The position numbers and the translations under genes are program-made. This document shows positions 8,301 through 14,739 of a DNA stretch of 15,727 bases, in pieces. This stretch comes from Clostridiales bacterium (lineage in GTDB: Bacteria > Bacillota > Clostridia > WRLR01): NCBI GenBank assembly GCA_031263625.1, contig JAISFK010000420.1:1-15727 (forward strand), given 5' to 3'. Every line of letters starts with the position of its first letter. The first letter of the stretch is position 1. Under the pieces are notes generated by a model. The model was not told the origin of the DNA. It ran no database searches and was given only the letters and a program-made list of their open reading frames with translations.

Positions 8301-9475
8301 GATATCCTCGGCTCCACGAAGCGCTTGTTCTTCGTCTTTACGAACATCTTGGCCATGATGGCCCCCGTGTCGTCCGACAGCACAAATTCCAGTATGTGCT
8401 TCTCGCCGTTGAGGATGGGCTTGGACGACACGCTGACGACCTTGCCGCGCACGGCGACCTTTTCCGTCGTCTCGACCGACAGGGACGATATGGGCGCCCA
8501 CCGGCCGCCGCTGTCGATGGGCGCGCCGCACACGATGGCGGGGTTCTGCTCGAAATAGGCCCCGTCCGCGAAGTCGATGCCCTTCATGCTGCTCTCGAAG
8601 CTGCCGGGCAGAATTTTGCTCCGCGGGCTTTTGCGGCCGGCCTTGTTGCGGTAGGGCTGGCGGCCGGCGGCTGCGGCGGGCGCAGACGCGCCGGCGCCGC
8701 GCCTTTTGGCGGGGGCGGGGGCGGTTGCTGCCGGGGCGGGCGCAGGCGATGGGGCTGGGGCGGGCGCCGAGGCAGGCGCATCGCCTGCCCCTGCGAAGGC
8801 GCCGCCAGCCGCAGGCACAGGCGCGGCTCCCCCAGTCGCGAATACGGGCGCCGCCGGGGCAGGCGATGGGGCGACGGGCGCGGGATCTGCGGCGGTGGCT
8901 GGCACCGGAGCAACTGCGGGCGCTGCGGCGGGCGCTGCGGCGGCAGGCGCCGGAGCATACGCGATCGCTGCGACGGGCGCGGGCGCCAAGGCAGGATCGG
9001 GATCCGCTTGGCCTGCCGGATGCGCGGCTTCGCGAATTGAGAGGACGGCATCGCCAGCCCCCGCGAAAGCGCCGCCAGCCGCAGGCGCGGCTTCCACAGG
9101 CGCGGATACGGGCGCTGGGGCAGGCGCATCGCCAAACCCCGCGAAAGCGCCGCTAGGCGCGGGCACAGACGCGGCTTCCCGCTCGCGCCCGACCGTCACC
9201 CGCACATTCCTGAAGCTGAGGCAATGCGACAGATAGCCCTCGACCGCCTTCATGCGCTCGTCGGCCAGCGGAGCGCTCGCGCTCAGGCTGAACTGTATGA
9301 GGGATTCGTTCTTGTAGAAATCCACGCCGGAAACAAACAGCCCGTCCAAAACGTCCTCGCCGCGACCATATAAATCCATGCCCCCGCGCGCGCCGCGCCC
9401 GAATCCGCCCGCGCCAAGCGCAGGCCCTATTTCGTCAAGCAGCTCGCTGAGCGCATATACAGTGGCATTATGCAA
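5348..9475 (-). CDS. polC: DNA polymerase III PolC-type alpha subunit, apparently lacking the exonuclease domain
   Basis: Replicative polymerase of Gram-positive type, 1375 aa. Order: short N-terminal domain (to about 105); Pro/Ala-rich linker (about 105-295) with three GAFAGxGDA motifs; OB fold (about 340-415); PHP domain with HMH (439-441) and TDH (471-473); PolC zinc site C811, C814, C836, C839; catalytic PDIDLNF with D866 and D868; HFDFNSLHDTILKLDILGHDD; HhH region; C-terminal clamp-binding QLSLF (1369-1373). At residues 503-509 (EAYLID, SDEDKE, then SRHIIVLAKN) PHP continues directly, where canonical PolC carries a DEDDh proofreading domain of roughly 180 aa. A Gly-rich insert sits at about 1266-1305. 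The start is TTG at 9475, supported by GAGGTG six nt upstream. Transcribed from a strong promoter, divergent from the aminotransferase gene. The family call is certain; loss of proofreading in cis is read from the missing motifs. Confidence 0.96.
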   Translation of the reverse strand: MHNATVYALSELLDEIGPALGAGGFGRGARGGMDLYGRGEDVLDGLFVSGVDFYKNESLIQFSLSASAPLADERMKAVEGYLSHCLSFRNVRVTVGREREAASVPAPSGAFAGFGDAPAPAPVSAPVEAAPAAGGAFAGAGDAVLSIREAAHPAGQADPDPALAPAPVAAIAYAPAPAAAAPAAAPAVAPVPATAADPAPVAPSPAPAAPVFATGGAAPVPAAGGAFAGAGDAPASAPAPAPSPAPAPAATAPAPAKRRGAGASAPAAAAGRQPYRNKAGRKSPRSKILPGSFESSMKGIDFADGAYFEQNPAIVCGAPIDSGGRWAPISSLSVETTEKVAVRGKVVSVSSKPILNGEKHILEFVLSDDTGAIMAKMFVKTKNKRFVEPRISKGACLAVYGAVQYDTFLREPALFAIDIGTWKKQPPQDGAPVKRVELHMHTQMSALDAVSPVGELVKKAAAFGHPAVAVTDHGVVQAFPDAYAAGRKHGIKIIFGVEAYLIDSDEDKESRHIIVLAKNQAGLKNLYKLISKSHLEHFYKRPRMPRAEIDAHREGLILGSACEAGELFRAVAGRQRSRAELLAIASYYDYLEIQPVLNNRFMIKKGEAESLDDLRDMNRVIVSLGEELGKPVAATCDVHFADARDEVFRSVLQAGQGYEDAESQPPLYLRSTAEMLEEFSYLGPEKAYKAVVLDTNEINGWIDEGVKPIPDGTFTPRIEGAADDLKRIVEARAAELYGTPLPPIVRERLDNELDTIISKEFSVMYIIAYKLVKKSNEDGYIVGSRGSVGSSLVATMAGITEVNPLPPHYVCPSCKRSEFFEDGSFSSGFDLPAKACPECGAELARDGQDILFEIFLGVKGSEKAPDIDLNFSSEYQAVAHKYTEEVFGADNVFRAGTIGTLGKKTALGFVKKYVEAKGAPANRAEEERLTDGCTGIKRTTGQHPGGIVVIPRDREIYDFTPVQRPADAVGKDTVTTHFDFNSLHDTILKLDILGHDDPSMIKMLEDLTGAPSSEIPMNDPQILSLFTGTEALGVSPEAINSKVGTFGLPEFGTRFVRQMLVEARPRTFSDLLQISGLSHGTNVWTNNAQELIKSGTCTIAEVIGTRESLVLYLMRKGLEPLRAFGIMEAVRKNKGVTQENEAAMREKGVPDWYIESCKKIEYLFPKAHAAAYVLMAYRQAWYKINRPAAYYAAYFSIRADDFDADRMTKGLGQVQVYLDELARAGRDATPREKSIMTILEMIVEMYARGIQFLPVDIRRSDAFRFTIEGGDGRGGRGGDGSGSGRGGRGGAGSGGGAGSRSGSGGESLRPPLASLSGVGKNAAQSICEARAGGDFLSVEDMIFKSKATKTVGEKLSSYGAMAGLPQSSQLSLFEM
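5605..5663. repeat. 36-bp tandem repeat inside polC (Gly-rich insert)
   Basis: An identical 23-nt stretch at 5605-5627 and 5641-5663 gives a period of 36 nt, that is 12 codons, so frame is kept. It lies in a longer C-rich run (about 5563-5680) encoding a Gly/Ser/Arg/Asp-rich segment of PolC just before the helix-hairpin-helix region (LASLSGVGKNAAQS). Confidence 0.75.
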
Positions 9476-9504
9476 AACAGCACCTCATATATTGTGATGT
9501 GTCC

Positions 9505-9533
9505 ATTATCCTGCTACGGGCGCAAACTGTCAA
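9505..9533 (-). promoter_or_regulatory. polC promoter
   Basis: On the minus strand, TTGACA (9528-9533) is followed after exactly 17 nt by GATAAT (9505-9510), a near-consensus SigA-type promoter. Transcription would start roughly 20 nt before the polC TTG codon. The 26-bp shared element lies 2 nt upstream of the -35. Confidence 0.85.
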
Positions 9534-9535
9534 CA

Positions 9536-9561
9536 TATACTGACGAGCATTTGAATTTTCC
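9536..9561 (-). repeat. 26-bp dispersed element, copy 2 (upstream of polC)
   Basis: Reverse complement of the element at 1583-1608 with one mismatch (GGA instead of GGT near the start). On the minus strand it ends 2 nt before the polC -35 box, a position suited to an activator or other regulator. It reads in the same direction as polC. Confidence 0.8.
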
Positions 9562-9581
9562 AGCGCCCTTTTCCAGCGCCA
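9556..9581. repeat. 13-bp tandem repeat (TTTTCCAGCGCC) x2
   Basis: TTTTCCAGCGCCC at 9556-9568 is directly followed by TTTTCCAGCGCCA at 9569-9581. The array overlaps the edge of the 26-bp element and lies between the divergent polC and aminotransferase promoters. Confidence 0.7.
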
Positions 9582-9609
9582 ACGCTGCCAAAGCCCAAGC
9601 GCCAACGCC

Positions 9610-9638
9610 TTGACAGATTCCGCGCCTTAAAATATAAT
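9610..9638 (+). promoter_or_regulatory. aminotransferase (serine pathway) promoter
   Basis: TTGACA at 9610-9615, a 17-nt spacer and TATAAT at 9633-9638 make a perfect-consensus SigA-type promoter. The predicted leader to the ATG at 9707 is about 60 nt. No terminator-like leader fold is evident. Confidence 0.92.
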
Positions 9639-9706
9639 AGCCCGTAAGAAACGGCGCGGCCGCGAAAACATATGCGATACAAGCCATAAAACTTGGAGGA
9701 AAGAGC

Positions 9707-10861
9707 ATGTCTGACGAAAAACTGCTGATGACGCCTGGGCCGACGATGATCCCGACGCGCGTGCTTGAAGTCATGAGGCGCCAGATCATCCACCATCGGA
9801 CGGAAAACTACGAGAGGGGCTTCGACGAGCTCTGCGAGAATCTGAAAATCGTGTTTCAGACCAAAAACACCGTGATGACGTTTGTTTCGTCGGGCACAGG
9901 CAGCATGGAGGCCGCGATCGTCAACATGTTCTCGCCGGGCGACAAGGTGCTGGCGGTGAGCGTCGGCGCGTTCGGCGACAGGTTTGCCGACATCGCGTCG
10001 ATATTCGGGCTGGAGGTCCAGAAGCTCGCCGTGAAGTGGGGCGAGGCCGCGGATCCGGCGGAGATCGCGGCAATTCTGGACGGCGACAGGGAGCGCAAGA
10101 TCAAGGGCGTGCTCATCACGCACAACGAAACGTCCACCGGCGTGACAAACGACATAGCTGCGGTCGGGAAGCTCACGGCGGGGACGGAGCGCCTGCTGAT
10201 CGTGGACGCCATAAGCAGCCTCGCGGGGCTGGAGCTCAAAATGGACGAGTGGGGCCTGGACGTGGTCGTCACCGGCTCGCAGAAGGCGCTGATGAACGCG
10301 CCGGGGCTGGCGTTCGCCGCCGTCAGCGAGAAGGGGTGGGCCGCCCGCGAGAAGTCGTCCCTGCCCAAGTTCTACTGGGACTTCAAGAAATACAGGAACG
10401 GCATTTTGAAACAGTCGGAGAACCCGCCCTACACGCCCGCCATCTCGCTCGTGCTGGCGCAGAACGAGGCCGTCAAAATGATTCTGGAGGAAGGGCTCGA
10501 AAACGTGTTCGCCCGCCACAAAAAGCACGCCCTCGCGGCCCAGCAGGGCGTCGCGGCGCTCGGGCTCAAGCTGTTCCCCAAGCAGAAGGACTCGTCCTAC
10601 GTGATCACGGCCGTGCTGCCGCCCGACGGCGTCGAGATCGGCAAGGTCATAAAGGACATGAACGTCAGCTTCGACGTCATGGTCGTCGGCGGGCAGAAGC
10701 ACCTGAAGGGCAAGCTGCTGAGGATCGGGCACTGCGGCTACTTCAACCGGTTCGACCTCATCAAGACGTTCTCCGCGCTCGAGCTTTCGCTCCAGAAGGC
10801 CGGATACGCTTTTGAGCCGGGCGCGTCCGTGGCGGCGGTGCAGAAGGCCGTGGCGGACTAG
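9707..10861 (+). CDS. class V aminotransferase (AGXT/SGAT-like), probable phosphoserine aminotransferase
   Basis: A 384-aa PLP-dependent enzyme of the alanine/serine-glyoxylate aminotransferase family. Visible landmarks: N-terminal LMTPGPTMIP, phosphate-binding SSGTGSMEAAI (61-71), D167 in VDAISS (pyridine nitrogen contact), the PLP lysine K193 in TGSQKALMNAPG, and RIGHCGY near the end. The ATG at 9707 follows GGAGGA at 9695-9700. Its neighbour 251 nt downstream is serA, and enzymes of this type act as the SerC equivalent in some bacteria and archaea. The likely reaction is therefore 3-phosphohydroxypyruvate + glutamate to phosphoserine + 2-oxoglutarate; serine-pyruvate or alanine-glyoxylate transamination remains possible. 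The C-terminal AAVQKAVAD is followed by a duplicated copy after the stop. Confidence 0.9.
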   Translation: MSDEKLLMTPGPTMIPTRVLEVMRRQIIHHRTENYERGFDELCENLKIVFQTKNTVMTFVSSGTGSMEAAIVNMFSPGDKVLAVSVGAFGDRFADIASIFGLEVQKLAVKWGEAADPAEIAAILDGDRERKIKGVLITHNETSTGVTNDIAAVGKLTAGTERLLIVDAISSLAGLELKMDEWGLDVVVTGSQKALMNAPGLAFAAVSEKGWAAREKSSLPKFYWDFKKYRNGILKQSENPPYTPAISLVLAQNEAVKMILEEGLENVFARHKKHALAAQQGVAALGLKLFPKQKDSSYVITAVLPPDGVEIGKVIKDMNVSFDVMVVGGQKHLKGKLLRIGHCGYFNRFDLIKTFSALELSLQKAGYAFEPGASVAAVQKAVAD

Positions 10862-10893
10862 CGGGCGGTGGTGCAGAAGGCCGTTGCATACGA
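10831..10893 (+). repeat. 33-bp tandem duplication across the aminotransferase stop codon
   Basis: The coding end (AAVQKAVAD, then TAG at 10859-10861) is followed in the same frame by RAVVQKAVAYE. The common core GCAGAAGGCCGT lies at 10840-10851 and 10873-10884, exactly 33 nt apart. The duplicated frame stays open to a TAG in the next repeat region. It looks like a small in-frame tandem duplication. Confidence 0.7.
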
Positions 10894-10937
10894 GCTAACA
10901 ACGGACGCATCGTGGCAGACTGGCGAGCGGCGGGCGC

Positions 10938-11101
10938 ATAATGATATGGCGGCATAGCGGCATAAAGACGTAATGGCATAATGGCTGGCATGGCGACATA
11001 ACGATTATATATAGCAACATAGCGATATACATAGCGGCGACATAACGATATAATGGCATAAAGACAACGATATAAAGACAACGATATAACGATATAACGG
11101 G
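10938..11101 (+). repeat. AT-rich degenerate tandem repeats before serA
   Basis: The region is built from CATARYGR-like octamers (CATAGCGG, CATAATGG, CATAACGA). It ends in two exact 14-nt units, ATAAAGACAACGAT at 11058-11071 and 11072-11085, then ATAACGAT (11086-11093) and ATAACGGG (11094-11101). The last unit supplies the GGGAG (11099-11103) used as the serA ribosome binding site. No terminator and no clear consensus promoter is seen in the 251-nt gap. Confidence 0.75.
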
Positions 11102-11112
11102 AGAATAGCGCG

Positions 11113-12714
11113 ATGAAAGTTTTAGTGGCGGAGAGGATTGCCGAAGACGGCATTGGCATACTGAAAAAGGATTTTGACGTGGACGTCCGGATCGGCCTCA
11201 GCCCGGCCGAACTGGCGGGCATAATCCACGAGTACGACGGCATTGTGGTCAGAAGCGCGACGAAAGTGACGGCGGAGCTGCTGGAGAAGGCGGCCAGCCT
11301 CAAAGTCGCCGGGCGCGCGGGCACCGGGGTGGACAATATCGATGTGCCGGCGGCCACCCGGAAGGGCGTCGTGGTCGTGAACACGCCGGACGGCAACTCC
11401 ATGGCCGCGGCCGAGCTGGCCGTCGGCCTCGCGTACTCGGTTTTCCGCAACATACCGCAGGCATACGCGAACATAAAGAACAACGACTACCGCCGGAACA
11501 AGATCAAGGGCTTCGAGCTGAACGGCAAGGTCGCGGGCATCGTCGGGCTGGGCAGGATCGGCGGCCTGGTCGCGGAGCGCCTGAAGGCGTCGAACATGCG
11601 CGTCATAGCGTATGACCCGTATGTTTCGGACGAGCGCTACAAGAGCCTCGGCGCGAAAAAATGCGAGACGCTGGACGAGCTGCTGGCCGAGGCCGACCTG
11701 ATCACCATCCACATGGCCAAGACCGAGCAGACGACGAACATGTTCGACGCGCCGCAGTTCGCGAAGATGAAGAAGGGCGTCCGCATCGTCAACGCCGCGC
11801 GCGGCGGCATCATAAACGAGAAGGCGCTGTACGACGCGCTGGCGGACGGCACGGTCGCCGGCACGGCGCTGGACGTGTTGCAGAAGGAGCCCAACTTCGA
11901 GCTGCCGCCCGACAGGCAGGACTACAAGAACCCGCTGCTCGAGCTGGACAACGTCATATACGTGCCCCATCTCGGCGCGTCCACGCAGGAGGCGCAGTAC
12001 AACGTGGGCGTCCAGATAGCGGTCCAGGTCGCGGCCGTGCTGAAGGGCGAGATGGTGCCGGCGGTCAACACGCCGTCGATCTCCAGCGCCCAGCTCGCCG
12101 AGCTGCGCCCGTACATCGATCTGGCCGAGAAGCTGGGCAGCATATATTTTCAGGCGCAGGCGGGCGCCTTGAGGAAGATCGACGTGAAATGCTCCGGCGA
12201 TCTGCTTGAGAAGGACACGCGCGTGATAACGCTGGCCGCGCTCAAGGGGCTCATGACCCCCATTCTGGAGGACAACGTGAATTTCGTGAACGCGGAGACG
12301 CTGGCCACGGCCAGGGGCATCACGGTCAGCGAAACGCGCGACGCCAATCTGGAGAAGTACACGAACCTGATCACGCTGACGTTCACGACGGACGAAAAGA
12401 CGGAATCCATATCCGGGACGGTGTTCGCGAAAGAGGAAATCCGCATGGTGGACTTTTTCGGCTACAAGCTGGACTTCGAGCCGACGCCGAACGTCGTCGC
12501 CATACAGAACATCGACAAGCCCGGCGTGATAGGCAAGATCGGCACGGTGCTGGGCAACGCCGGCTACAACATCGCCGCGATGCAGTGGAGCCGCAACCGC
12601 AAGGGCGAGAAGGCGGTGGCGTTCGTGAGCGTGGACAGCCTCATAACGGACGAGGCGCTGGACACCCTGCGCAAGCTGGAGGGCGTGCTGAAAGTTTCCA
12701 AGCTGGCCCTTTAG
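11113..12714 (+). CDS. serA: SerA, D-3-phosphoglycerate dehydrogenase (long form with ACT domain)
   Basis: First enzyme of serine synthesis: oxidises 3-phosphoglycerate to 3-phosphohydroxypyruvate with NAD+. At 533 aa it is the long form. Landmarks: substrate/lid region GRAGTGVDNID (67-77); NAD-binding GLGRIGG (145-151); catalytic R230 in NAARGGII, E259 in ALDVLQKEP and H286 in PHLGAST. An intervening (ASB-like) domain spans roughly 315-450. A C-terminal ACT domain starts near NVVAIQNIDKPGVIGKIGTVLG and is the usual site of serine feedback. The ATG at 11113 follows GGGAG (11099-11103). It likely shares a transcript with the upstream aminotransferase, although the 251-nt repeat-rich gap could hold its own promoter. 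No terminator with a T-run follows. Confidence 0.96.
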   Translation: MKVLVAERIAEDGIGILKKDFDVDVRIGLSPAELAGIIHEYDGIVVRSATKVTAELLEKAASLKVAGRAGTGVDNIDVPAATRKGVVVVNTPDGNSMAAAELAVGLAYSVFRNIPQAYANIKNNDYRRNKIKGFELNGKVAGIVGLGRIGGLVAERLKASNMRVIAYDPYVSDERYKSLGAKKCETLDELLAEADLITIHMAKTEQTTNMFDAPQFAKMKKGVRIVNAARGGIINEKALYDALADGTVAGTALDVLQKEPNFELPPDRQDYKNPLLELDNVIYVPHLGASTQEAQYNVGVQIAVQVAAVLKGEMVPAVNTPSISSAQLAELRPYIDLAEKLGSIYFQAQAGALRKIDVKCSGDLLEKDTRVITLAALKGLMTPILEDNVNFVNAETLATARGITVSETRDANLEKYTNLITLTFTTDEKTESISGTVFAKEEIRMVDFFGYKLDFEPTPNVVAIQNIDKPGVIGKIGTVLGNAGYNIAAMQWSRNRKGEKAVAFVSVDSLITDEALDTLRKLEGVLKVSKLAL

Positions 12715-12868
12715 GGGGCGACGAAGCGGGGGACTGCCGGTGGCCGATGGTGGACGGGGGGGCGGCCGGGAGCGAGCGGTCGCCGTCGCAAGGGGCGCTT
12801 GGCGGCACAGTGAACAAGGAGCAGGGCGCAGGGGCGCGGCGCGAAGCGGAGGATGACAGGCAAATGCC

Positions 12869-13360
12869 ATGCTGACCATTCGGGAAGCGGGGCCCGCCGA
12901 CACCGGCGAACTGGCCGCGATGAACAAGCAGCTGATAGAAGACGAAAAACACGATAACCCCATGACACTGCCGCAACTTGAAGATCGGATGAAAGGTTTT
13001 CTGTCAGGCGATTATGTCGCGCTGTTAGCTATTGGCGAAGGCGTTGCTGGAGACTGCGACTGTGATGGCGATAGCGCCGCTGAGGAAGGCGCCGACGGCC
13101 AGAGTGTCGCTGTCGGCTATGCCCTCATTCGCAAAACGGCTGAGCCGCCGTATCTGCGCCAGTTTTTCATCTGCCGGGGCGAACGGCGAAAAGGGTATGG
13201 CAGGCAGTTCTTTGCAAAGCTGCTTGAATATCTCGGCACGGATGCGATTGACATTGAGGTTATGGCTTGGAACGAAGCCGGAAAGGCGTTTTGGGAGAGC
13301 TTGGGCTTTAAGCCGAGAAGCATTTACATGAGATATGATGGGGGCAGTCGCGGCGAATAA
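12869..13360 (+). CDS. GNAT-family N-acetyltransferase
   Basis: A 163-aa GNAT protein. The acetyl-CoA-binding segment is QFFICRGERRKGYGRQFF (residues 98-115, R-R-K-G-Y-G core), followed by IDIEVMAWNEAGKAFWESLGFKPRSIYMRY, the usual motif B end. The N-terminus (MLTIREAGPAD) is typical. A low-complexity Asp/Cys/Gly/Ala segment (about 57-78) interrupts the beta sheet just before VAVGYALIRKT. The ATG at 12869 is preceded by only a weak AGG (12858-12860); a better GGAGG lies 16 nt away (12848-12852), so translation may be modest. The substrate is unknown. It is convergent with pseI, 40 nt apart, but does not resemble PseH in its N-terminal half. The 154-nt gap after serA holds no clear promoter. 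Confidence 0.85.
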   Translation: MLTIREAGPADTGELAAMNKQLIEDEKHDNPMTLPQLEDRMKGFLSGDYVALLAIGEGVAGDCDCDGDSAAEEGADGQSVAVGYALIRKTAEPPYLRQFFICRGERRKGYGRQFFAKLLEYLGTDAIDIEVMAWNEAGKAFWESLGFKPRSIYMRYDGGSRGE

Positions 13361-13400
13361 TAATCTGCTCAGTCTGCCTGATCGGCTCCGGCCTGACGGC

Positions 13401-14666
13401 TCAATCGCGGAAGCAGGCGCCATCGGCGCCGCTCGGCGTGACGCGCGGCTCGACGTGCGGCGCGCCGAGCGGCGTTCCGGGCCGTATGTCGCAAGCCGCG
13501 CGCCTGCCCAGCACCTGCTCGTAGTATTTAGGCTCAAGCCCGTTTCCGGGGCGTATGACGCGAATGTTTTCCGGCGTGAAGGCGTCGCCTTTGCGCACGG
13601 GCCGCGTGACGAAGATGGATTTTCTGTTAAGCCTGTTCGCCGCTTCGCCTGCGGACAGCCCCAGGCCGGCTTTGCCAAGCGCCCTCTCAATTTCCCGTAT
13701 GCGCATCGCCATGTCCCGAAATTCGCCGGGTTCCGTTGAAAAACCCGCGTCGGGCGTGGGAATGTCCCGGCTCATGCAGAAATGCTTCTCTATGACGGAC
13801 GCGCCGAGCGCCACGGCGGTGCAGGCCGCCATGGGCGTCATGGTGTGGTCGGACAGGCCGGCCGGCACGCGAAATGCGCTCCTCAGATACGGGATCGCGC
13901 TGAGGTTCATGCCGTCGATGGGCGCCGGATAGGCGCTGCAGCATTTCAGCAGAACAAGGTTGCAGGGCTCGCCCGCGCCGCCGTCCATGTTTTCGGCGCT
14001 GCCAGCGTTGCCCGTGCTATCCGCGCTACTCGTGTCGCCGCCCATGCTCCCGACGCCGCCAGCGTTGACCGCGCCGCAGTCTCCGTTCCGGTGCGCGCGC
14101 GCATCGCCGCCCGCGCCGGCATTTGGCCCGCCGTGCGCCGGCGCGCACTGCCGGACGACTGACACGGCGAGCGCGATTTCATCCTCCGCGGCCATGCCGG
14201 TAGAGAGGATTATCGGCTTGCCTGTGCTGGCCACGCGCTTGAGCAGGGGGATGTCCACAAGCTCGAACGACGATATCTTGTAAAACTCCACGCCCAGGTC
14301 TTCCAAAAAGTCCACTGCCGTGGCGTCAAACGGCGTGGACAGAAAATCCATGCCCTGCCTTTCGGCCTCAGCCTTGATCTCCGCCTGCCATTCCCATGGC
14401 GTGTACGCCTTTTTATACAGAGAGTAAAGCGTTTCGCCTTTCCACAGCCCTTCTTTCAGCACGAAGCAGTCGCTGTCCGAGTCCATTGTTATGGTGTCCG
14501 CCGTGTATGTCTGGGTCTTGACGCAGTCCGCCCCGGCGGCTTTGGCCGCGCGGACGATTTCCAGCGCACGCGCCAGCTCGCCGCCATGGTTTGCGGACAT
14601 CTCCGCGATGATGTAGCATGGGCAGCCGTCCCCTATGCGCCTGTTTTTGAGCTGAATATATGCCAT
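13401..14666 (-). CDS. pseI: PseI, pseudaminic acid synthase
   Basis: A 421-aa NeuB-family enzyme condensing PEP with 2,4-diacetamido-2,4,6-trideoxy-L-altropyranose to give pseudaminic acid, used on flagella or surface glycans. PseI-type features: AEMSANH (21-27, E22), TQTYTADTIT (51-60), and the LYSLYKKAYTPWEW stretch (80-93), which favours PseI over NeuB or LegI. Metal ligands H274 (GLSDHT) and H295 (EKHF) are present; a SAF (antifreeze-like) domain spans about 345-402. A Gly/Ala/Asn/Ser-rich insert of about 60 aa (175-234) splits the TIM barrel before the strand VLLKCCSAYPAPI. The start ATG follows GGAG (14675-14678) by 8 nt. Its last coding bases contain an 11-bp inverted repeat (13428-13438/13463-13473). 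No other pse genes are in the window. Confidence 0.93.
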   Translation of the reverse strand: MAYIQLKNRRIGDGCPCYIIAEMSANHGGELARALEIVRAAKAAGADCVKTQTYTADTITMDSDSDCFVLKEGLWKGETLYSLYKKAYTPWEWQAEIKAEAERQGMDFLSTPFDATAVDFLEDLGVEFYKISSFELVDIPLLKRVASTGKPIILSTGMAAEDEIALAVSVVRQCAPAHGGPNAGAGGDARAHRNGDCGAVNAGGVGSMGGDTSSADSTGNAGSAENMDGGAGEPCNLVLLKCCSAYPAPIDGMNLSAIPYLRSAFRVPAGLSDHTMTPMAACTAVALGASVIEKHFCMSRDIPTPDAGFSTEPGEFRDMAMRIREIERALGKAGLGLSAGEAANRLNRKSIFVTRPVRKGDAFTPENIRVIRPGNGLEPKYYEQVLGRRAACDIRPGTPLGAPHVEPRVTPSGADGACFRD

Positions 14667-14709
14667 ATGCTATTCTCCGCAGTGTTTTTCCGACATCGAT
14701 AATAGTATT

Positions 14710-14739
14710 ATTATGCGTGGAAAGGCTCACGATTGTCAA
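14710..14739 (-). promoter_or_regulatory. pseI promoter
   Basis: On the minus strand TTGACA (14734-14739) precedes CATAAT (14710-14715) with an 18-nt spacer, within an AT-rich patch. The predicted leader to the pseI ATG is about 35 nt. Confidence 0.8.

Noticed and set aside
5972..9040. Very long plus-strand open frame opposite polC (about 1020 codons), and another of about 640 codons on the minus strand in a second frame
   Set aside because: Frame shadows of a GC-rich gene: Arg/Leu/Ala/Val-dominated or Arg/Gly-rich composition, no recognisable domain, while the polC frame is conserved throughout.
9530..10732. Minus-strand open frame opposite the aminotransferase (400 codons)
   Set aside because: Shadow frame; it crosses the polC upstream element and both promoters and has no motif.
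11122..12963. Minus-strand open frame opposite serA (about 613 codons)
   Set aside because: Shadow of serA in a GC-rich background; no domain recognisable and it crosses the GNAT start.
12869..13360. GNAT as PseH of the pseudaminic acid pathway
   Set aside because: It is next to pseI, but convergent, and its N-terminal half does not resemble PseH as I know it; proximity alone is not enough.
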